This document shows, piece by piece, positions 7,227 to 15,664 of a stretch of DNA of 27,653 bases (position 1 is its first letter; every line of letters begins with the position of its first letter). The position numbers and the translations under genes were made by a program. The notes below the pieces were generated by a model. It saw only the letters and a list, made by a program, of their open reading frames with translations, was not told the origin of the DNA and searched no databases. Source of the DNA: DATNFP01 sp035606335 (GTDB lineage Bacteria; Bacteroidota; Bacteroidia; Chitinophagales; Chitinophagaceae); assembly GCA_035606335.1 (NCBI GenBank), contig DATNFP010000128.1, positions 1-27,653 on the forward strand. Direction: 5' to 3'.

Positions 7227-8477
7227 ATGGAAGAGCTTCTTCTGATACCGCAATTATATCGCCAGGAATATAGCAAGATGGTTTCTTTGCTATGCAGCCG
7301 TTTTGGTATAGACCAGATAGATGCAGCAGAAGATATTGTTAGCGAAACATTTTTATCTGCGGCTGAAACCTGGGGTATGAAAGGCATGCCGGATAATCCT
7401 GTGGCATGGCTCTATAGAGTAGCAAAAAATAATGTGCTGAATGAGTTGAAACACGAACGCGTATTCAGGAAGCAGGTAAAAGGAGAACTGATTCAAAATA
7501 CTTCTATCAGTGCAGAGCCGGAGTTTGATATATCCCGGCAAAAGATTAATGACAGCCAGTTGCAAATGATCTTTGCTGTCTGCCACCCATCTATTCCCAT
7601 CGAAGCCCAGGTAAGCCTCGCCCTTCGGGTTCTTTGCGGATTCAGTATTGATGAAATAGCACAGGCGCTTTTAACAACAAAAACAAATATTAATAAAAGG
7701 CTGTACAGAGCAAAAGAAAAATTACGATTAGAAAATATAAAATTTCCCCTTCTTGATAACACAGCACTCAATGAAAGGCTAGATGCAGTACTCATTACTC
7801 TTTACCTGCTTTTCAACGAGGGATACTATTCAGCAAGTCCCGATAAAGTGCTCAGGAAAGATCTTTGTGTGGAAGCGATGCGGCTTGTCTATCTTCTGAC
7901 AGAATATCATGATGCAAAGGGAGCTACAATTGCGTCCCAAAATGTATATGCGCTTCTTGCCCTTATGTGTTTCCAGGCTTCCCGCTTCGATGCAAGAATG
8001 AGCTCTGAAGGCGACCTTATACTGTATGAACAGCAAGACAATAGTCTTTGGGATATGGAATTGATCAACAGGGGGAACAATTTTTTCATACAATCCTGCG
8101 ATAAAGGCATGTTATCCCGTTATCATTTCGAGGCTGCTATAGCATGGTGGCACACCCACCAGGCGAATAGCAAAGAAAAATGGGAAAATATCCTGATGTT
8201 ATATAACCGGTTACTGGTACTTGAGTATACGCCAATAGCAGCCCTCAACAGGGCATACGCTTTTGCGCGTGTATATGGAAACGAAAAAGCAATACATGAA
8301 GCCGAAGGTTTGAACCTGGAAGGCAATCTGTTTTATCATAGCCTTCTTGGAGAGCTCTACACAGGACTGATTAACGAAAAAGCCATCTACCATTTTGAGA
8401 AAGCACTCACTTTGACAGAAACTATCGCTGAAAAAGCAGTGATCCTGGAAAAGCTTAACAGCTGTAAATGCAGATAA
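7227..8477 (+). CDS. ECF42-type RNA polymerase sigma factor with C-terminal TPR-like extension
   Basis: The 416-residue protein is about twice the length of an ordinary ECF sigma factor. Sigma region 2 is at about residues 8-78 (AAEDIVSETFLSAAETW, then NPVAWLYRVAKNNVLNELKH). Region 4 is near 110-165 (LALRVLCGFSIDEIAQAL, then INKRLYRAKEKLR). The long C-terminus matches the COG4941/DUF6596 type, with LYLLFNEGYY, a predicted helical block and TPR-like helices such as ALNRAYAFARVYG to the end. This architecture and the adjacent DGPF gene define the ECF42 group, which has no classical membrane anti-sigma factor; the C-terminal extension is thought to be regulatory. The frame is open a little further upstream from a TTG, but that lies in the terminator hairpin, so the ATG at 7227 is the start. 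No ribosome binding site is visible. Confidence 0.94.
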   Translation: MEELLLIPQLYRQEYSKMVSLLCSRFGIDQIDAAEDIVSETFLSAAETWGMKGMPDNPVAWLYRVAKNNVLNELKHERVFRKQVKGELIQNTSISAEPEFDISRQKINDSQLQMIFAVCHPSIPIEAQVSLALRVLCGFSIDEIAQALLTTKTNINKRLYRAKEKLRLENIKFPLLDNTALNERLDAVLITLYLLFNEGYYSASPDKVLRKDLCVEAMRLVYLLTEYHDAKGATIASQNVYALLALMCFQASRFDARMSSEGDLILYEQQDNSLWDMELINRGNNFFIQSCDKGMLSRYHFEAAIAWWHTHQANSKEKWENILMLYNRLLVLEYTPIAALNRAYAFARVYGNEKAIHEAEGLNLEGNLFYHSLLGELYTGLINEKAIYHFEKALTLTETIAEKAVILEKLNSCKCR

Positions 8478-8484
8478 TACGTAC

Positions 8485-8928
8485 CTAACCATTAAATTGC
8501 CGCAGATGGTGGTCTATATGTTTATAAGCAAAATATCCCACCTGTTCTCTTGTCATCTTTCCGAAAAACCAATGGACAATATACCCGTTTGGAAAATTTG
8601 CATATTCCGCTATCGTTTCTATCCATTTATCTCTCTGGAGCAAGACACTGCCGTTATCTTTTACCCTGAACTCAGGCAATGTAGCTGCATTATGTGTTAA
8701 AGGACTATCATCCTTCAAGACATTCTTCAAAGCCATTTGGCCAATAAGGTGGCCGAGGAGCATCCTTTTATATATTTTCTTACCTAAATACATTTCGTCC
8801 GAAAGGCTGCAATGTTTCATCATCTGGTAAACATTCATTTTGCCCCACCGGGCAACGCTGTATGCATCGAGGCGATTAATTCTGTGAATTAATTCATCTC
8901 TTGTTGTTTTATCAAGAATTGTTTTCAT
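8485..8928 (-). CDS. DUF1569 (DinB-like) protein
   Basis: From the ATG at 8928 the product has 147 residues and begins MKTILDKTTRDELIHRI. The frame stays open to an ATG at 8985, but the extra 19 residues do not resemble the family start, so the shorter form is preferred. The block RWGKMNVYQMMKHCSLSDEM (about 27-46, with His39) and the terminal KHIDHHLRQFNG match DUF1569, a helical family related to DinB-like metal-binding four-helix bundles. The scattered histidines would suit a metal site. Function is unknown. It is convergent with the sigma gene, separated by only 7 bp with no clear terminator. Confidence 0.8.
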   Translation of the reverse strand: MKTILDKTTRDELIHRINRLDAYSVARWGKMNVYQMMKHCSLSDEMYLGKKIYKRMLLGHLIGQMALKNVLKDDSPLTHNAATLPEFRVKDNGSVLLQRDKWIETIAEYANFPNGYIVHWFFGKMTREQVGYFAYKHIDHHLRQFNG

Positions 8929-9085
8929 ATCTACGTTTAATGAACAATGATTTTTTAATGCTGTTGTTATATAGACAACTGGCATTCCCGAAATTGGACA
9001 TGGAAGAAAAGAAATTATGGCTGAATAATACTTATAATATTATTTCCTTATATTTTAGATTTATAGGATTATATATGATATAAAC

Positions 9086-9099
9086 CCTTATAAATAAGG
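9086..9099. repeat. Short inverted repeat in the gap before the foldase gene
   Basis: CCTTAT and ATAAGG flank a 2-base centre. This is a small palindrome in the 252-bp divergent gap between the DUF1569 and foldase genes. It could be an operator half-site pair, but in such AT-rich DNA it could equally be chance. Confidence 0.25.
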
Positions 9100-9140
9100 A
9101 TTTTTAATGACTTTAAACTTCTTTATCCCGATTTTTCGTA

Positions 9141-9148
9141 TAAATTTG
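9141..9148 (+). promoter_or_regulatory. Candidate Bacteroidota -7 promoter element for the foldase gene
   Basis: TAAATTTG is an exact match to the TAnnTTTG element recognised by the primary sigma factor of Bacteroidota. It lies 32 bp before the ATG at 9181. A convincing -33 TTTG is not visible at the usual distance, so this is only suggestive. Confidence 0.45.
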
Positions 9149-9180
9149 CCATCCTTATAATAATGTAACACACAACCTAT

Positions 9181-11337
9181 ATGGCTGTAATTCAGAAAAT
9201 CAGGAATAAATATGGAAAGCTTGCTGGCGGTATCATTGCAGTAGCGCTGGTAGGTTTTATATTCATGGATGCTGCAAGTGGGCGCTTCGGAGAATTTTTT
9301 GGGCACAATACGAGCGTAGCTAAAGTAGATGGACAGAAAATAGACGAAAAAGATTTTTCGCTTCGCCAGAAAGAATATGAAACGCTGTATGGCATTTTTG
9401 CGAAGGGCCGTACGCTTGATGATAATGCAAGAGCACAACTGAATACCGAAGCATTGCAAAATATGCTTTTTGAACAAGTAGCAGCAGAAGCTTGTGATAA
9501 GCTGGGTATTGAAACCACAGAAGATGAAAAGAAAGAACTTATTTATGGCTCATCCCCTGATCCTATGGTACAGCAATATCCAGTATTCGCTGACCCGCAG
9601 ACAGGCGCATTTGATCCAAGACGTGTTAAAGCATTTGAGCAACAGGCTAACCAGGTAGATCCTACCGGGAAAATGCTGAGTGACTGGGAAAATGTAAAAT
9701 CTTATGTGCTGCGTAATAACCGCTATACAAAATATGTTTCGCTGTTTGTGAACAGTCTTTATACTCCCAAATACCTGATTGAAGAATTAGCAAAAGGCCA
9801 GGCTGAAAAAGCAAGCATAAAATATGTAAAAGTTCCTCTTACCTATGTAAGCGATAATGATGTAAAAGTTACAGACCAGGACTTAAATGATTATATACAA
9901 AAGCATGCTGCACAGTTCCAGGTATATGAACCATCACGCAGCATAGCTTATGTTTCATTCGATGTGATACCTACACATGCAGATACGGCAAGAGCACTTG
10001 ATCCGCTGAATAATCTGAAAAATGATTTTGCAACAGCTAAGGATGACGAAAGTTTTGTAAACCGTAATTCAGACGAGCAGCTTGTAAAGGGCGTATATTA
10101 TAATAAAGCAAATTATCCTTCGCGTTATATAGATACGTTGTTAAAACAGCCTGTTGGAACTGTATTCGGTCCATATCTTGAAAACAATTCTTACAAGATC
10201 ACAAAAATCTTAGACAAAAAAGATTTGCCGGATACTGTAAAATGCCGCCACATACTTATTGTTACAAAAGCGCAGGGTAAAGATATATTACCGGACAGCG
10301 TAGCTAAAAACAGGATAGACAGCATAGTAGGGGCAATAAAAGCAGGAGCAGATTTTAAAGCGCTTGCAGAAAAATATTCTGATGATAATAACAGTAAGAA
10401 AAACGGCGGAGAAATAACCGTTCCATTACAGCAAAGACCCGGTTTGGTAAAAGATTTTGGTGATTTTATTTTTGAAGGAAAGACCGGAGAAAGTAAAACA
10501 ATAAAAGTAAGTAGTGATAACTACTCAGGCTACCATTATGTAGAGATACTCGATCAGAAAGGGATACAGCCTGCAATTCAAATGGCTACTATCAGCAAAT
10601 CTGTATTTGCGGGCGACAGCACAGAGCAGGCAGTATATGCAAAAGCAACTGAATTTGCAGCAAAAAGCACTACAGCAACAGCGTTTGATGAAAATGTGAA
10701 GAAGATGGGCTATAATCAAAGGCTGGGTGAAAGTGTTAAACCGGGCGATTTCACAATTCAGGGTCTTGGTCCTGATCGCGAAGTAATAAGGTGGATGTAT
10801 GCTCAAAAATTAGGAGATGTCTCAAATGTATTTTCTTCAGAGAGTCGCTATGTTGTTGCCAAGCTGATCGATATTCACGATAAAGGTTTATTGCAGATAA
10901 CACCTGAAATAAGACCAAGACTGGAAGCAATGGTAAAAGCGGAAAAGAAAGGAGATATGATCGCTGCTAAATTTAAAAGCCTTGGTTCTCTAGATGCGAT
11001 CGCCAAGTCATCTAATCAGCAAATACAGGAAGCAGATTCCTTTAACCAAAGCGCTATGTATATACCCAACCTTGGCTTTCAGCCCAAAGTGTTAGGCTAT
11101 TCATTCTATAAAGGATTTAACCCAAATACGGTATCTCCAGGCATAAAGGGATCAGATGGCGTTTACTTCATCACCCTTATCAACCGCTGGACAAGACAGC
11201 TTGATCCGACTGTAATGAATATGATGCAGCGCCAGATACAGATGCAGGAAATGCAGCAAAAGAATGGTATGAACGAAATGCTTCGTCAGATGCTGCTTAG
11301 AAAAGCAGACATCAAGCTATACCCAAATAACATATAA
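9181..11337 (+). CDS. ppiD: Membrane-anchored periplasmic peptidyl-prolyl isomerase/chaperone (PpiD/SurA family)
   Basis: The 718-residue protein has a short basic N-terminus, one transmembrane segment at about 13-31 (LAGGIIAVALVGFIFMD) and a long periplasmic part, the PpiD layout. Residues 40-180 look like the SurA-N chaperone domain, starting with TSVAKVDGQKIDEKDFSLRQ. A parvulin (PPIC) domain follows at about 351-455: KCRHILIV, then FKALAEKYSDDNNSKKNGGE. A second PPIC-like region may exist near 470-570 but is degenerate. The protein should help fold newly exported envelope and outer-membrane proteins. The C-terminal 40 residues are rich in Met and Gln. It appears to be transcribed alone, from the promoter near 9141 to the terminator at 11368. 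Confidence 0.92.
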   Translation: MAVIQKIRNKYGKLAGGIIAVALVGFIFMDAASGRFGEFFGHNTSVAKVDGQKIDEKDFSLRQKEYETLYGIFAKGRTLDDNARAQLNTEALQNMLFEQVAAEACDKLGIETTEDEKKELIYGSSPDPMVQQYPVFADPQTGAFDPRRVKAFEQQANQVDPTGKMLSDWENVKSYVLRNNRYTKYVSLFVNSLYTPKYLIEELAKGQAEKASIKYVKVPLTYVSDNDVKVTDQDLNDYIQKHAAQFQVYEPSRSIAYVSFDVIPTHADTARALDPLNNLKNDFATAKDDESFVNRNSDEQLVKGVYYNKANYPSRYIDTLLKQPVGTVFGPYLENNSYKITKILDKKDLPDTVKCRHILIVTKAQGKDILPDSVAKNRIDSIVGAIKAGADFKALAEKYSDDNNSKKNGGEITVPLQQRPGLVKDFGDFIFEGKTGESKTIKVSSDNYSGYHYVEILDQKGIQPAIQMATISKSVFAGDSTEQAVYAKATEFAAKSTTATAFDENVKKMGYNQRLGESVKPGDFTIQGLGPDREVIRWMYAQKLGDVSNVFSSESRYVVAKLIDIHDKGLLQITPEIRPRLEAMVKAEKKGDMIAAKFKSLGSLDAIAKSSNQQIQEADSFNQSAMYIPNLGFQPKVLGYSFYKGFNPNTVSPGIKGSDGVYFITLINRWTRQLDPTVMNMMQRQIQMQEMQQKNGMNEMLRQMLLRKADIKLYPNNI

Positions 11338-11367
11338 AGTATCAAAAAAGCTTAACCATATATCAGC

Positions 11368-11400
11368 AAAAACAGCGCCCTCGAAGGGCGCTGTTTTTTT
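11368..11400 (+). terminator. Rho-independent terminator after the foldase gene
   Basis: CAGCGCCCT (11373-11381) pairs with AGGGCGCTG (11385-11393) across a 3-base loop. Flanking A and T runs extend the stem to about 14 bp, and the T tract continues past 11400. It starts 31 bp after the stop codon. Confidence 0.93.
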
Positions 11401-11447
11401 TAATGCTCATTAAAGTAAAGTAAATTGCAGAGATAAGGAAAAGATAA

Positions 11448-11963
11448 ATGGAAACGATTGTTAACAAGGTGGCAGAAAGCGGTATCATTACACTCGACCT
11501 GGCTAAATATGTACAGGTGGAAGGAGATGTAATGGAATTTGATCTGAAGCCATTTTTGTTCAGAGAGATGATACTGCGCGAAAAAGATTATCGTGCTTCC
11601 CTGCAGACCCATGATTGGGCACAATACCAGGGAAAGCAAATAGCACTGCATTGTTCTGTTGACGCCATCATTCCTGTATGGGCATATATGCTTGCTGCAT
11701 CCTATTTACAACCCGTTGCGACCTTTGTGTTTTATGGTAATGCAGAAGAGCTGAAAAAGAAAATTATCACAGACCGCATAGCAGTAATAGATAAAGAGGA
11801 ATATAATGACAAACGAGTAGTAATAAAAGGCTGTGGTGATATAGAGATCCCGGCCTATGCTTACGTGGCAGTTACCGAGCATTTGCGCCCGGTGGTAAAA
11901 TCACTGATGTATGGCGAGCCATGTTCAACTGTTCCCATATATAAAAAGGCTATTCATAAGTAG
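11448..11963 (+). CDS. DUF2480 family protein
   Basis: The 171-residue soluble protein begins METIVNKVAESGIITLDLAKY, a signature start of the Bacteroidota-restricted DUF2480 family. The inner blocks FLFREMILREKDYR and CSVDAIIPVWAYMLAAS and the later PAYAYVAVTEHLRPVVKSLMYGEPCSTVP also fit, at the usual length of about 165-175. No signal peptide or catalytic motif is apparent and the function is unknown; this family is widely conserved in the phylum, which argues for a core cytoplasmic role. An AAGGAA stretch lies about 8 bp before the ATG and may act as a ribosome binding site, unusual for this window. Confidence 0.9.
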   Translation: METIVNKVAESGIITLDLAKYVQVEGDVMEFDLKPFLFREMILREKDYRASLQTHDWAQYQGKQIALHCSVDAIIPVWAYMLAASYLQPVATFVFYGNAEELKKKIITDRIAVIDKEEYNDKRVVIKGCGDIEIPAYAYVAVTEHLRPVVKSLMYGEPCSTVPIYKKAIHK

Positions 11964-12073
11964 TTATTAATATCTTAAAAAGGCTTTTTCTTACAATATT
12001 TTTACCATTCACAGCTCAGTTTTCTGGTAAAATTTGGTTAGTTTCGTAATGCTCCAAAAGGCTGCTAATTGAA

Positions 12074-12793
12074 ATGAAGCAACACGGTATAAGCGTATAC
12101 AGTGGCTTACGAAGTATTACCCTTCTACTTTCTGCACTGATATTATTTTTTTCTGCTGACGCACAGGCACCTCAAAATAATTTCGACAAGCCACACGATC
12201 TTAAAGTGATTTCAGAAAAAATTGAGAACGGCTATCTTATTAGAACGGTACAATATAGAGAGGGCGGAATGCTGGTTACAGAGACTATATACATGCCTCA
12301 TGTAAAGATGCAGGATTTGCATAATCCAATTAACCCAGACACTTTGAATAAAGATTCGGTAATGGTGATGGTAGATAAATCCCACTATATAGTACACGTT
12401 TATTATAAAAAACATCTGGTACGTAATTACAAAGCAGTTTTTGGCCCGCATCCCCTGCAAAACAAATGTATGGAAGGCGATAGGTGTACCCCGGAGGGCT
12501 GGTTTAAAATAGCAAGCAAGAATGCCAATTCACGATACGATAAGTTCATGGGGTTGAGCTATCCTAGTGATTCGGATATAATACGCTTCAACAAAATGAA
12601 ACAGAAGGGACAGATACCGGCAACTGCACGTATTGGCAATTCTGTAGGCATACACGGCATCTGGCCCGGTGGCGATGACATGATAGAAATGGGAGTAGGG
12701 TGGACAGATGGTTGCATAGCTCTAAAAAATAGAGACATCGAAGAGCTTTTTAAATTCGTTGGTGTAGGGACAAAAGTGTATATCAAAAAGTAA
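12074..12793 (+). CDS. Secreted L,D-transpeptidase (YkuD family)
   Basis: The 239-residue protein has a signal peptide (hydrophobic core about 13-28, ending SADAQA). The YkuD domain covers about 95-239, opening with SVMVMVDKSHYIVHVYYK. The active-site signature is complete: His194 in VGIHGIWPGG and Cys214 in GWTDGCIALKN. Such enzymes form 3-3 crosslinks in peptidoglycan or link proteins to it, in the periplasm, through an acyl-enzyme on the cysteine. The inserted PHPLQNKCMEGDRCTPEGWF block resembles the loop common in this family. The gene follows DUF2480 at 110 bp and probably has its own promoter. It is convergent with the deacetylase gene. Confidence 0.93.
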   Translation: MKQHGISVYSGLRSITLLLSALILFFSADAQAPQNNFDKPHDLKVISEKIENGYLIRTVQYREGGMLVTETIYMPHVKMQDLHNPINPDTLNKDSVMVMVDKSHYIVHVYYKKHLVRNYKAVFGPHPLQNKCMEGDRCTPEGWFKIASKNANSRYDKFMGLSYPSDSDIIRFNKMKQKGQIPATARIGNSVGIHGIWPGGDDMIEMGVGWTDGCIALKNRDIEELFKFVGVGTKVYIKK

Positions 12794-12832
12794 GTAATTA
12801 ATCTATAGATGCCCCGTATTGTAAATCGGGTA

Positions 12833-14146
12833 TTACTTTTTAAACATCTCTCCTAAAAACAACTCGTACATCTTACCCCAACCGACCCACTCACTGCTTG
12901 TGCCTAAAGAAAAATTGTGAAATATAGTTATAAGTGTGCTGTGTGTCTGCTGTAGTTTTTTTGTCATTTCTCTTAGAGCGCTTAAGGCGTCTGCAGCATT
13001 TAATTTTTCTCCGTACCATGCTGTGGTATCCATAAAACAGAAGGGGTAAATGCGTAAACCTGTTATTGCTTCATTTAGTACATCATACCATAAAAAGGAT
13101 CTTCCTGTGCCGGCTCTGAAACCAAGATGTGTGCCATATCCCATGCTGTAGTCGGATGTGATACCATGCCCTATCAGCTCCCGATAAGTATCAGGTAATT
13201 TCAACTTTATGTAGTGCTGCCTTGAAATAGAAATATTCTTGCCAATTGTTTCCTCTAATATTTTTTTTTCAGCAGGCAGCTCGTTATTTCTATCTGTGTA
13301 ATAAGAGGGATGTATTCCTATCCAGGCATTGTGCGATAGCCGTTTTATCAGCTTCTGCATTTCGGGATGAGTAGGATTAATATTTTTATCGTAGTTGGTA
13401 GCAGAAGGAGCCATCAGGATAAAAAATATCGGTTTTATATTATATAGCTTGTGCAGCTCCTGTATCGCGAAAAAGGTATCGTAAGGATCTTTTTCCCCGT
13501 GTAACACCCTGTATCTTTCCTTTACACTTTTAATATTTCCTGAAAGCAAATCTTTTGCATAGCCACCTACTGTTCGCCGCCTACCCTTGTGTAGATAGGA
13601 ATAGGCAATATCGATGTCATAAGTTGGTTGGTAAGAAAATGACAAAGGCGATAAATGCGTATTGAATCGTTCTTTGAGCATGATCATTAACCCTTCTATC
13701 CATTCATCTATTAATGGTTCGCGCAACCAACCCATTTTATAGAGTATGCTTTCTTTTGCTGGATAGCGCCCATGTGCATCGGCCTTAAAAGGATAATATT
13801 CCTCATAACGCGATAGCAGGAAAAATATAGCTGATAGGATATCAAAAGGCAAAGAGAAAGATTTTTCTTCATCGGCGTCTATTGCACAAAGCGTAGGTAT
13901 ATTATTCCATGTGCCTGTTATGATCTCATATTTTTTTATTCCCTGGTGCCATAACAATCCGGCATCGGGTATGGATAACGCATTCGGAAAGGACTTTCCG
14001 TACGAAATAAAAAAAGACAAATCATCAAGATCTTTTTCATTTTGTACTAATTTATAATCTACGTGCAATTGTTCCTTAAACAACCAGTCTAATACATAAT
14101 GTAAACGGGTGCTTTTCTGAGCGCTATATACAACAATGGTATCCAA
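12833..14146 (-). CDS. Atypical polysaccharide deacetylase-family protein
   Basis: The 437-residue protein has no signal peptide. An N-terminal domain of about 170 residues, with LPFDILSAIFFLLSRYEEYYPF near 99-120, resembles the DUF7033 domain found ahead of NodB-type deacetylases in Bacteroidota. The deacetylase-like part follows. PTYDIDIAYSY places Asp177 and Asp179 where the TFDD motif sits, and IGIHPSYY gives His279. The second histidine of the classical HxxxH zinc motif is replaced by Tyr283, so metal binding must differ or activity may be altered. Late motifs such as GYGTHLGFRAGTGRSF and TIFHNFSLG fit this subfamily. Its substrate is unknown; cell-surface glycan or capsule synthesis is the usual guess. 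It lies 7 bp downstream of the lutB-like gene and is probably cotranscribed with it. Confidence 0.8.
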   Translation of the reverse strand: MDTIVVYSAQKSTRLHYVLDWLFKEQLHVDYKLVQNEKDLDDLSFFISYGKSFPNALSIPDAGLLWHQGIKKYEIITGTWNNIPTLCAIDADEEKSFSLPFDILSAIFFLLSRYEEYYPFKADAHGRYPAKESILYKMGWLREPLIDEWIEGLMIMLKERFNTHLSPLSFSYQPTYDIDIAYSYLHKGRRRTVGGYAKDLLSGNIKSVKERYRVLHGEKDPYDTFFAIQELHKLYNIKPIFFILMAPSATNYDKNINPTHPEMQKLIKRLSHNAWIGIHPSYYTDRNNELPAEKKILEETIGKNISISRQHYIKLKLPDTYRELIGHGITSDYSMGYGTHLGFRAGTGRSFLWYDVLNEAITGLRIYPFCFMDTTAWYGEKLNAADALSALREMTKKLQQTHSTLITIFHNFSLGTSSEWVGWGKMYELFLGEMFKK

Positions 14147-14153
14147 TAGGTAG

Positions 14154-15530
14154 TTAACTTTTAGCGCGTTCTTTCCAAAGCTGATTAAATGATTTTTGTG
14201 CGAAATGCAATTCGGAGCGGTGTAATGCCCAGCTATCTTTGAACAGCCTGTTTACTATTTTATCTTTTATTCCTGCCCCGGCGCTATTCATAAGTGCGCG
14301 ACTCAGCATAGCACGTTTCCAGAAATTCCAGGCAATATTTTCCTTCGTGCCATTCAGATTTTCTTCTGTTGCAATATGCCTGTTTTCAAGCAGCATGCCG
14401 TGTATATTTATTTTCACAGGACATACTTCAGAGCAATTGCCGCAAAGGCTTGATGCGTAGCTGAGATGTTTAAACTCGTTCATTCCCTCCATGTGTGGGG
14501 AGATCACAGAGCCAATGGGGCCGCTATAAGTTGTTCCATAAGCATGGCCGCCAATGTTTTTATAAACAGGGCAGGCGTTGAGACATGAGCCGCAACGAAT
14601 ACAATACATGCTTTCACGTACCTCTTTGCGCAATAGATTGGTACGGCCATTGTCCAGCAGTATCACATACATTTCATCAGGGCCATCGGTTTCATTTTTT
14701 TTGCGGGCGCCCGTGAAAATGGTATTATAAACCGTCACCTGCTGGCCTGTGCCATACGTGCCTAATAATGGCCAGAACAATGCGAGGTCATAAACAGAGG
14801 CCAATACCTTTTCTATACCCACTATGGCAATATGTGTTTTGGGAAAGGCTGTACTCAATCGCCCGTTTCCTTCATTCTCACTCACACACACAGCACCAAT
14901 ATCTGCCAGCAGGAAATTTCCACCGGTAATGCCTATCTCTGCTGTGGTATATTTTTTTCTAAGTTTATTGCGGGCTATTTGTGTCAGTTGCGGAGGTGTA
15001 AGTGTTGGATCAGTTCCTAATTTTTGTGCAAACAGTTTGGCTACATCTTCTTTGCTTTTGTGCATTGCCGGTGTAACAATATGGTATGGTGGCTCTCCGT
15101 CAAGCTGTTGTATATATTCTCCAAGATCTGTTTCAACAGACTCTATATTATGTTCCGCAAGGAAGGCATTCAGATGAATTTCTTCCGTCACCATCGATTT
15201 GGCTTTTACTACTTGCTTTGCATTTTTTTCCTGGCAAATGGAGAGTACGGCTTGTTGTGCTTCCTCGGCATTTTCTGCCCATATCACTTTACCCCCATTT
15301 GCTATAAAATTCTTTTCAAAATCTTCCAGGTGTTTATCCAGATGTTCTATAGCGCTCCATTTTGCATTCTTTGCTTTCATGCGTGCCAGCTCCAGGTTGG
15401 CAAACTGTTGTTTGCCTTGCATCACTGTATTGTTATACTTCTGTATATTAAAGTTCAGCTTCCGTTTATGTTCCAGGTCTCCGGCTTTCACAGCGCTTTT
15501 GGCAAGAAATGCAGATTGGCTTTCAGTCAT
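14154..15530 (-). CDS. lutB: LutB-like LUD-domain iron-sulfur protein
   Basis: The 458-residue cytosolic protein has a LUD domain at about 70-300, with GITGGNFLLADIGAVCVSENEGN as the signature block. A ferredoxin-like double cluster follows. Cys310, 313, 316 and 320 form one CxxCxxCxxxCP motif; Cys363, 366 and 370 form the other (CGNCSEVCPVK). Architecture and length match LutB/YkgF, the iron-sulfur subunit of the L-lactate-oxidising LutABC complex. The usual partners lutA (CCG-domain protein) and lutC are not adjacent; on the transcribed strand the next gene is a deacetylase 7 bp on. LutB assignment by family is strong, while lactate as the substrate is inferred. The upstream leader has a notable nested inverted repeat. 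Confidence 0.9.
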   Translation of the reverse strand: MTESQSAFLAKSAVKAGDLEHKRKLNFNIQKYNNTVMQGKQQFANLELARMKAKNAKWSAIEHLDKHLEDFEKNFIANGGKVIWAENAEEAQQAVLSICQEKNAKQVVKAKSMVTEEIHLNAFLAEHNIESVETDLGEYIQQLDGEPPYHIVTPAMHKSKEDVAKLFAQKLGTDPTLTPPQLTQIARNKLRKKYTTAEIGITGGNFLLADIGAVCVSENEGNGRLSTAFPKTHIAIVGIEKVLASVYDLALFWPLLGTYGTGQQVTVYNTIFTGARKKNETDGPDEMYVILLDNGRTNLLRKEVRESMYCIRCGSCLNACPVYKNIGGHAYGTTYSGPIGSVISPHMEGMNEFKHLSYASSLCGNCSEVCPVKINIHGMLLENRHIATEENLNGTKENIAWNFWKRAMLSRALMNSAGAGIKDKIVNRLFKDSWALHRSELHFAQKSFNQLWKERAKS

Positions 15531-15568
15531 AGCACATCAAAAATAACCCGAATTCGGGATTAGTGCTA
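15530..15568. promoter_or_regulatory. Nested inverted repeat in the lutB leader
   Basis: A perfect 12-bp palindrome CCCGAATTCGGG (15547-15558) sits inside an outer pair TAGCAC (15530-15535) and GTGCTA (15563-15568). The outer arm overlaps the first base of the lutB start codon. It could be an operator for a dimeric regulator, or an RNA fold in the leader that masks the start. No regulator gene is adjacent. Confidence 0.45.
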
Positions 15569-15664
15569 CCATTGTATTATCAAATATTATTTATATTATT
15601 GTGTTGGGGGAAACATTAGTTTTTTATTTCATTTTTCACGGTACTCACCGGCAACCAAAATACC

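Noticed and set aside
8901..9083. 60-residue plus-strand frame in the gap before the foldase gene
   Set aside because: No family match, AT-driven composition, and overlap with the DUF1569 start.
12794..12832. Possible bidirectional terminator between the transpeptidase and deacetylase genes
   Set aside because: Only a 4-bp CCCG/CGGG stem with a long loop is visible, too weak to call.
15024..15563. 179-residue plus-strand frame opposite lutB
   Set aside because: The Cys/Phe-rich translation is an antisense artefact of a well-supported lutB gene.
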